50,567 nucleotides of DNA from positions 1 through 50,567 of IMG/VR virus record IMGVR_UViG_3300044977_000044, one strand, 5' to 3'. Position 1 is the first letter of the stretch, and each line of letters starts with the position of its first letter. This DNA comes from a virus. The notes below the pieces were generated by a model that worked only from the letters and a program-made list of their open reading frames with translations, was not told where the DNA came from and ran no database searches. The position numbers and the translations under genes were made by a program. Of the stretch, positions 47,917 through 50,567 are shown piece by piece.

Positions 47917-48246
47917 TTATCCGTTGGCATCCGCCAAGTCAAAACTTACGTTGTAGGAGCCAGGCGCCGTAGGCGTTCCCGATAGGGAGCCGTCACTGTT
48001 GATGGTTACACCTGGAGGTGGCGTTCCCGCTAACGCGGACAGAACGTAAGGCGGCGTACCGCCAGTGATGGCAAGCTTACTACCTGCCGGCAACGCAGTG
48101 CCGCTAGGACCAATGTCCTCTGGACTTGCGACAGCAAGCGGTGGAGCCGAAGGCGGATCGACCGTGAGTGTGATTGCGAAAGTTCCCTTCATGTGAATTA
48201 CCAGTCCCTTCTCGTGTAGAGTACGTTCAAATTCGTAACGGTTCAT
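47917..48246 (-). CDS. Ig-like domain protein (He_PIG-type)
   Basis: A 109-residue protein. After an N-terminal helix, residues 50-105 carry LAITGGTPPYVLSALAGTPPPGVTINSDGSLSGTPTAPGSYNVSFDLAD-type strands, typical of the putative Ig (He_PIG) domain widely found on surface and virion proteins. No signal peptide. Likely a small virion surface component displayed with other capsid-associated proteins. Confidence 0.7.
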   Translation of the reverse strand: MNRYEFERTLHEKGLVIHMKGTFAITLTVDPPSAPPLAVASPEDIGPSGTALPAGSKLAITGGTPPYVLSALAGTPPPGVTINSDGSLSGTPTAPGSYNVSFDLADANG

Positions 48247-48249
48247 CGC

Positions 48250-48516
48250 TTACTTGCCTTTACGCGCCGTACGGTACTGCGGTGCGCCGAGACGCTCAAG
48301 CTGACGTTCGATAATATCCAGTCGTTGGTGCAATGGAATCTTACCAGCTACTCCAATCTCACGGTTCATGTGATTGATTAAACGTGTTTCGCAACGTTCA
48401 CAGACAACGATGCGCTTTTCCAAATCCGGATCATGTTTCGACGCCAGTCGAAGCGCCTCTTTTGACCGCTTCTCGGTATCAAGGAAGCGTTGCCAGTCAA
48501 CCGTCTTTGTCTTCAT
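48250..48516 (-). CDS. Small helical protein with one Cys pair
   Basis: An 88-residue charged protein with CERC (about residue 38) but no second pair, so any zinc site would need a His or another subunit. Two long helices flank it. It overlaps the terminase small subunit end by one base. Not recognised. Confidence 0.55.
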   Translation of the reverse strand: MKTKTVDWQRFLDTEKRSKEALRLASKHDPDLEKRIVVCERCETRLINHMNREIGVAGKIPLHQRLDIIERQLERLGAPQYRTARKGK

Positions 48517-49055
48517 TATTGCACCTTTTGTGAAACGCTCGATAACGGAACATTAGCCTTCGGCTCACTTTCAGTTATATCAACCGAAGGTTGCGAAGGC
48601 ACAACGTTAGCAAGCTTTGTGGCGACAGCATCTGCCCCAGTCTGTAACGCAGACAGCACTTCGCCACTAAGCGTGGGCACTTGCGGTTGGGAGTCGGTTC
48701 GACCCGCTTTGGCGAAGACTCTGTCTGGGTCTCTGTCGAGGATTTCGCTTGCGGCTTGAAGCGAAGCTCGCAGATCGCGACGCTGTTGTACAGCTTCCAG
48801 CAAGGTTCGCATTGCCATCGGCACGCCGACCTTGAACTCCTGGCGGAGCAGATCAGCGCGTCCCGCAAGCGCAATGTCCATTTTCGAGATGGTGCCCTGA
48901 AGGACGGCGTTCTCTACATCTTTGTACTCTGGCAACGCAACGATACGTGCCAGGCCCGCAGGCGTTAGCCCAACAGTCTGTGCAATGATCGCATCTCGGT
49001 GCCCCGCTACGCGCATCCGAGCAATCTGCGGTATTCGTATGTCAACTTTTGACAT
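48516..49055 (-). CDS. terS: Terminase small subunit-like protein
   Basis: A 179-residue protein. The N-terminal helix-turn-helix (IARMRVAGHRDAIIAQTVGLTPAGLARIV) and the middle long helices (LLRQEFKVGVPMAMRTLLEAVQQRRDLRASLQAASEILDRD) are typical of small terminase subunits, which recognise packaging sites. The C-terminal 50 residues are polar and probably disordered. It is the first well-defined gene of the late block, as expected, though separated from TerL by five genes. Confidence 0.75.
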   Translation of the reverse strand: MSKVDIRIPQIARMRVAGHRDAIIAQTVGLTPAGLARIVALPEYKDVENAVLQGTISKMDIALAGRADLLRQEFKVGVPMAMRTLLEAVQQRRDLRASLQAASEILDRDPDRVFAKAGRTDSQPQVPTLSGEVLSALQTGADAVATKLANVVPSQPSVDITESEPKANVPLSSVSQKVQ

Positions 49056-49239
49056 CTGTAAGATCGTCCTCGACGGACAACGTAGTTGCCGGCTTACACT
49101 TCGTGTACGTAGCGCCGCTAGGCAACTTCACCCGCGACGCCAGTAACCGCAGGTTACGACTGGCGTTCTCCTTCGGAACACGATCGTTTATGAGCCGACC
49201 GTGATCTGAAAGACGAACGCCAGTTGGCCTATTCCCCAT
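49042..49239 (-). CDS. 65-residue basic protein, first leftward gene
   Basis: ATG 49239 is chosen because the frame above it contains the promoter -35/-10 and starts with TTG. It has no strong ribosome site. The expected transcription start lies only about four bases before the ATG, so the mRNA is nearly leaderless. The protein is basic and predicts one beta-turn domain (VRLSDHGRLINDRV) and a tail; it overlaps the terminase small subunit start by 14 bases. Not recognised. Confidence 0.5.
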   Translation of the reverse strand: MGNRPTGVRLSDHGRLINDRVPKENASRNLRLLASRVKLPSGATYTKCKPATTLSVEDDLTDVKS

Positions 49240-49249
49240 GAGCACTTTC

Positions 49250-49278
49250 AGTCTAACACGCAGAGCGTAGCGGGTCAA
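49250..49278 (-). promoter_or_regulatory. Leftward (late-block) promoter
   Basis: On the minus strand TTGACC (49278-49273, 5 of 6), a 17-bp spacer and TAGACT (49255-49250, 4 of 6), the same -10 as at 1306. The start site would be near 49243. It is the only good leftward promoter found upstream of the late genes, so it probably drives the block unless a phage factor uses hidden promoters. Confidence 0.6.
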
Positions 49279-49578
49279 GGCTTTTCTTACTTCGTAAGTC
49301 GTTACGCACAGTGGGCTTAGCCGAAAGGCTACGAACTAGTTACTAACTTCGTTATGTCTTGTTCCGTTACCGCAACGAAGTTTCAATGCCGTAGCGCAAG
49401 CGCTACGAACGTATACGAAGTACACAACCGTACCGTACACGAAGTGTGGCAACTTCGTTATTGAAAGTTGGGAAGCAGGAAAAATTATTTTAGCGGCCAA
49501 TGGCACCTCTGGTAGTGGCTATGGTTTTGGGGCCTAGGGGTCCGGCGACCCGCCGTAGCAAGTCCTTGCCGCGTAAGC

Positions 49579-49608
49579 GTGACACTATATGTGTACGATG
49601 TGTATAAA
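49579..49608 (+). promoter_or_regulatory. Possible rightward promoter
   Basis: GTGACA (49579-49584, 5 of 6), an 18-bp spacer and TATAAA (49603-49608, 5 of 6). Initiation would fall near 49615, inside the left arm of the 49610-49662 dyad, and about 170 bases upstream of the 49788 gene. It is weaker evidence than for the early promoters. Confidence 0.45.
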
Positions 49609-49609
49609 T

Positions 49610-49662
49610 ATCACAGCGCATAGCGTGTAGTGTTAGATGCATGAGTGGTACGACGCTGTGAT
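49610..49662. other. 9-bp inverted repeat with 35-base loop
   Basis: ATCACAGCG (49610-49618) is the exact inverse complement of CGCTGTGAT (49654-49662). One arm covers the expected start of the 49579 promoter. It may be an operator or the stem of a leader RNA. Confidence 0.55.
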
Positions 49663-49787
49663 CATACGCGAAGCGTATAGCGACAAAGAACCTTTACGCA
49701 TCAGCGACTAACGTTAGTACCGTGCTCCGCACTGCCGTGCATAGACTTCGTCTAAGGACGATACGCAGTATCTCTCTGGAGGAGAAT

Positions 49788-50177
49788 ATGCCAAACGAAG
49801 AAACAGTGCAAGAGAAAGCCCAACGTGAACGGCGCGAAGCTCTGGAACTTGCTATCGAAGATGTGCCACAAGCGTGCATCGACTTGATGTGTGTTGTTGT
49901 GGAGCAAGACCCAGAAAAACGCAGTACAAGCTACTGGCTTGGCGAAGCCTTCGTGTACGTCCACAAGTACCAGAAACGACTGCGCGAGTATGCCGCAGAA
50001 CGTGAGGACAATCGCAAGCGCAAGGAGAACGAGAACTTGTTCTCCAAGTACATTGCGATGACGCCGCCGAAGAATGCCACAGAGTTGCTCACGCTTATGC
50101 AACGCTTCGGCATCTGCCCACAAGTGCCTGTTCCTGTGGAAGCGCCAGCAGCGCCAACAGCAACGCAAGTAGCGTAA
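49788..50177 (+). CDS. Helical early protein, unknown
   Basis: A 129-residue protein. ATG 49788 has GGAGGAG 4-10 bases upstream, better than the open frame from 49722. The middle (about 35-90) is a charged helical region (YVHKYQKRLREYAAEREDNRKRKENENLF) likely a coiled coil; the C-terminus is Pro/Ala/Val-rich. No named family. It is one of two rightward genes in front of the wrapped end. Confidence 0.7.
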   Translation: MPNEETVQEKAQRERREALELAIEDVPQACIDLMCVVVEQDPEKRSTSYWLGEAFVYVHKYQKRLREYAAEREDNRKRKENENLFSKYIAMTPPKNATELLTLMQRFGICPQVPVPVEAPAAPTATQVA

Positions 50178-50226
50178 ACGAAGTTCAACCACAACAGCAC
50201 GCCAGTGCGGAGCGAGGTACTCACGT

Positions 50227-50532
50227 ATGAATACACGAACCAAGCGTGCGCTTGCGCGCTTGGGCTTTACGCGCGTCGCAGGCGAATCAATGGAATTGCC
50301 TAATTCGCCCGCGAATCGGTTTCCGATTGTTCGAGAACCGTCGCAAACGGAGTTGGAAACCACAACGTCGAAGACGTACGTACCGTGGTACTGGTGGAAG
50401 ATACATTGCGCACATGGTAAGTTATGGACGGCACCATGCGGCATGTGTCCGCAAGGACTGCGCTCAGCAGCACAACGCGCTGTGCGTATGTCCTTGATAA
50501 CAGAAGAGTTACGTAAGTGCGTGCGTGGCTAA
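50227..50532 (+). CDS. Small Cys-containing protein spanning the terminal repeat
   Basis: A 101-residue basic protein with GAGGT about 9 bases before ATG 50227. It includes a TRVAGESMELPNSPANRFPI segment and WWKIHCAHGKLWTAPCGMCPQG, where four Cys/His residues (CAH...CGMC) could bind zinc. Its last 33 residues lie in the repeated end and recur at 1-102. It ends within the palindrome left arm. Function unknown; position suggests it is the first gene transcribed across the genome junction. Confidence 0.7.
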   Translation: MNTRTKRALARLGFTRVAGESMELPNSPANRFPIVREPSQTELETTTSKTYVPWYWWKIHCAHGKLWTAPCGMCPQGLRSAAQRAVRMSLITEELRKCVRG

Positions 50533-50553
50533 TTACGGAGCCTACCCACACGC
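50431..50553. repeat. Right copy of 123-bp terminal direct repeat
   Basis: Identical to 1-123, then the sequence diverges into a 14-base tail (50554-50567) that does not match 124-137. The tail could be a minor assembly variant, an end-specific sequence or a sequencing error; the rest of the window gives no second copy. Confidence 0.95.
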
Positions 50554-50567
50554 ACTAACGTAACTAT

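Larger units (their letters stand above)
49279..49787. other. 509-bp control region between leftward and rightward genes
   Basis: No gene is evident. ACTTCGT or its complement ACGAAGT occurs six times between 49289 and 49458 (starts 49289, 49346, 49375, 49415, 49439, 49452), three in each orientation. Perfect hairpins include TAGCC-GAAA-GGCTA (49318-49331), GTAGCGC-AA-GCGCTAC (49391-49406), GGGTC-CGGC-GACCC (49538-49551) and ATACGC-GAA-GCGTAT (49664-49678). Between 49480 and 49530 it is only mildly AT-rich. It could be a replication origin, transcription control region or both. Confidence 0.6.

Noticed and set aside
1-50567. tRNA genes
   Set aside because: No seven-base acceptor stem with the T-loop GGTTCRA signature was found by eye in the intergenic regions; a tRNA scan would settle it.
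1-50567. CRISPR array, integrase or lysogeny repressor cassette
   Set aside because: No regularly spaced direct repeats and no tyrosine or serine recombinase motifs were seen. The RHH protein is too small a clue for lysogeny.

Overview
This window looks like an almost complete genome of a tailed bacteriophage with a short-tail (podovirus-type) morphogenesis module. Positions 1-123 recur exactly at 50431-50553, so the contig wraps on itself, either as a circular or permuted assembly or as terminal redundancy. Support for a phage comes from a large terminase with Walker motifs, a portal-like protein, scaffold-like and gpT/HK97-like capsid proteins, a P22 gp10-like tail protein, a beta-helix tailspike-like protein, and a phage replication set. 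I see no integrase, lysogeny repressor cassette, tRNA, rRNA or CRISPR array, so a lytic lifestyle is the simplest reading. The host is unknown. Four virion-cluster proteins start with good Sec signal peptides and the genes use ordinary AGGAGG ribosome sites and TTGACA/TATAAT-like promoters, so the host is a bacterium with sigma70-type transcription.

The layout is two convergent blocks. The rightward block (about 318-17700) holds early and replication genes. It begins with small Cys-rich and membrane proteins, then structured non-coding leaders, a J-domain protein, a von Willebrand A protein, an FtsK/SpoIIIE-type ATPase and a ribbon-helix-helix regulator (to 6.0 kb). Next come many small translationally coupled genes (6.0-8.7 kb). 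The replication-recombination set follows: PD-(D/E)XK nuclease, Sak4-like RecA-fold ATPase, ssDNA-binding-like protein, a ParB-like/methyltransferase fusion, a uracil-DNA-glycosylase/family A polymerase fusion, an HNH endonuclease gene wedged behind it, and a DUF3987-type ATPase. It ends with a GroES-like co-chaperonin.

The leftward block (about 49.3 kb down to 17.7 kb) holds late genes: terminase small subunit, endonuclease VII-like protein, an exported fibre-like protein, terminase large subunit, membrane/lysis candidates, portal, scaffold, capsid, accessory capsid proteins, a lysis/sugar-active group (GH71-like hydrolase, M15-like peptidase), a PurD-like ATP-grasp enzyme, tail proteins, two more large exported proteins (one with a pectate-lyase-type beta-helix) and three large putative internal virion or ejection proteins.

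The control region at 49.24-49.79 kb separates the blocks. It holds a leftward TTGACC-17-TAGACT promoter, clustered inverted heptamers, several hairpins and a possible rightward promoter for two small genes that run into the repeated end. Much of the new interest is non-coding: a very long imperfect palindrome at 85-283 straddling the terminal repeat, a 21-bp dyad repeated at two early promoters one helical turn apart, a promoter-terminator-hairpin leader at 1283-1460, and a gene-sized structured gap at 11196-11412. All functional names rest on motifs read by eye; no database search was run.
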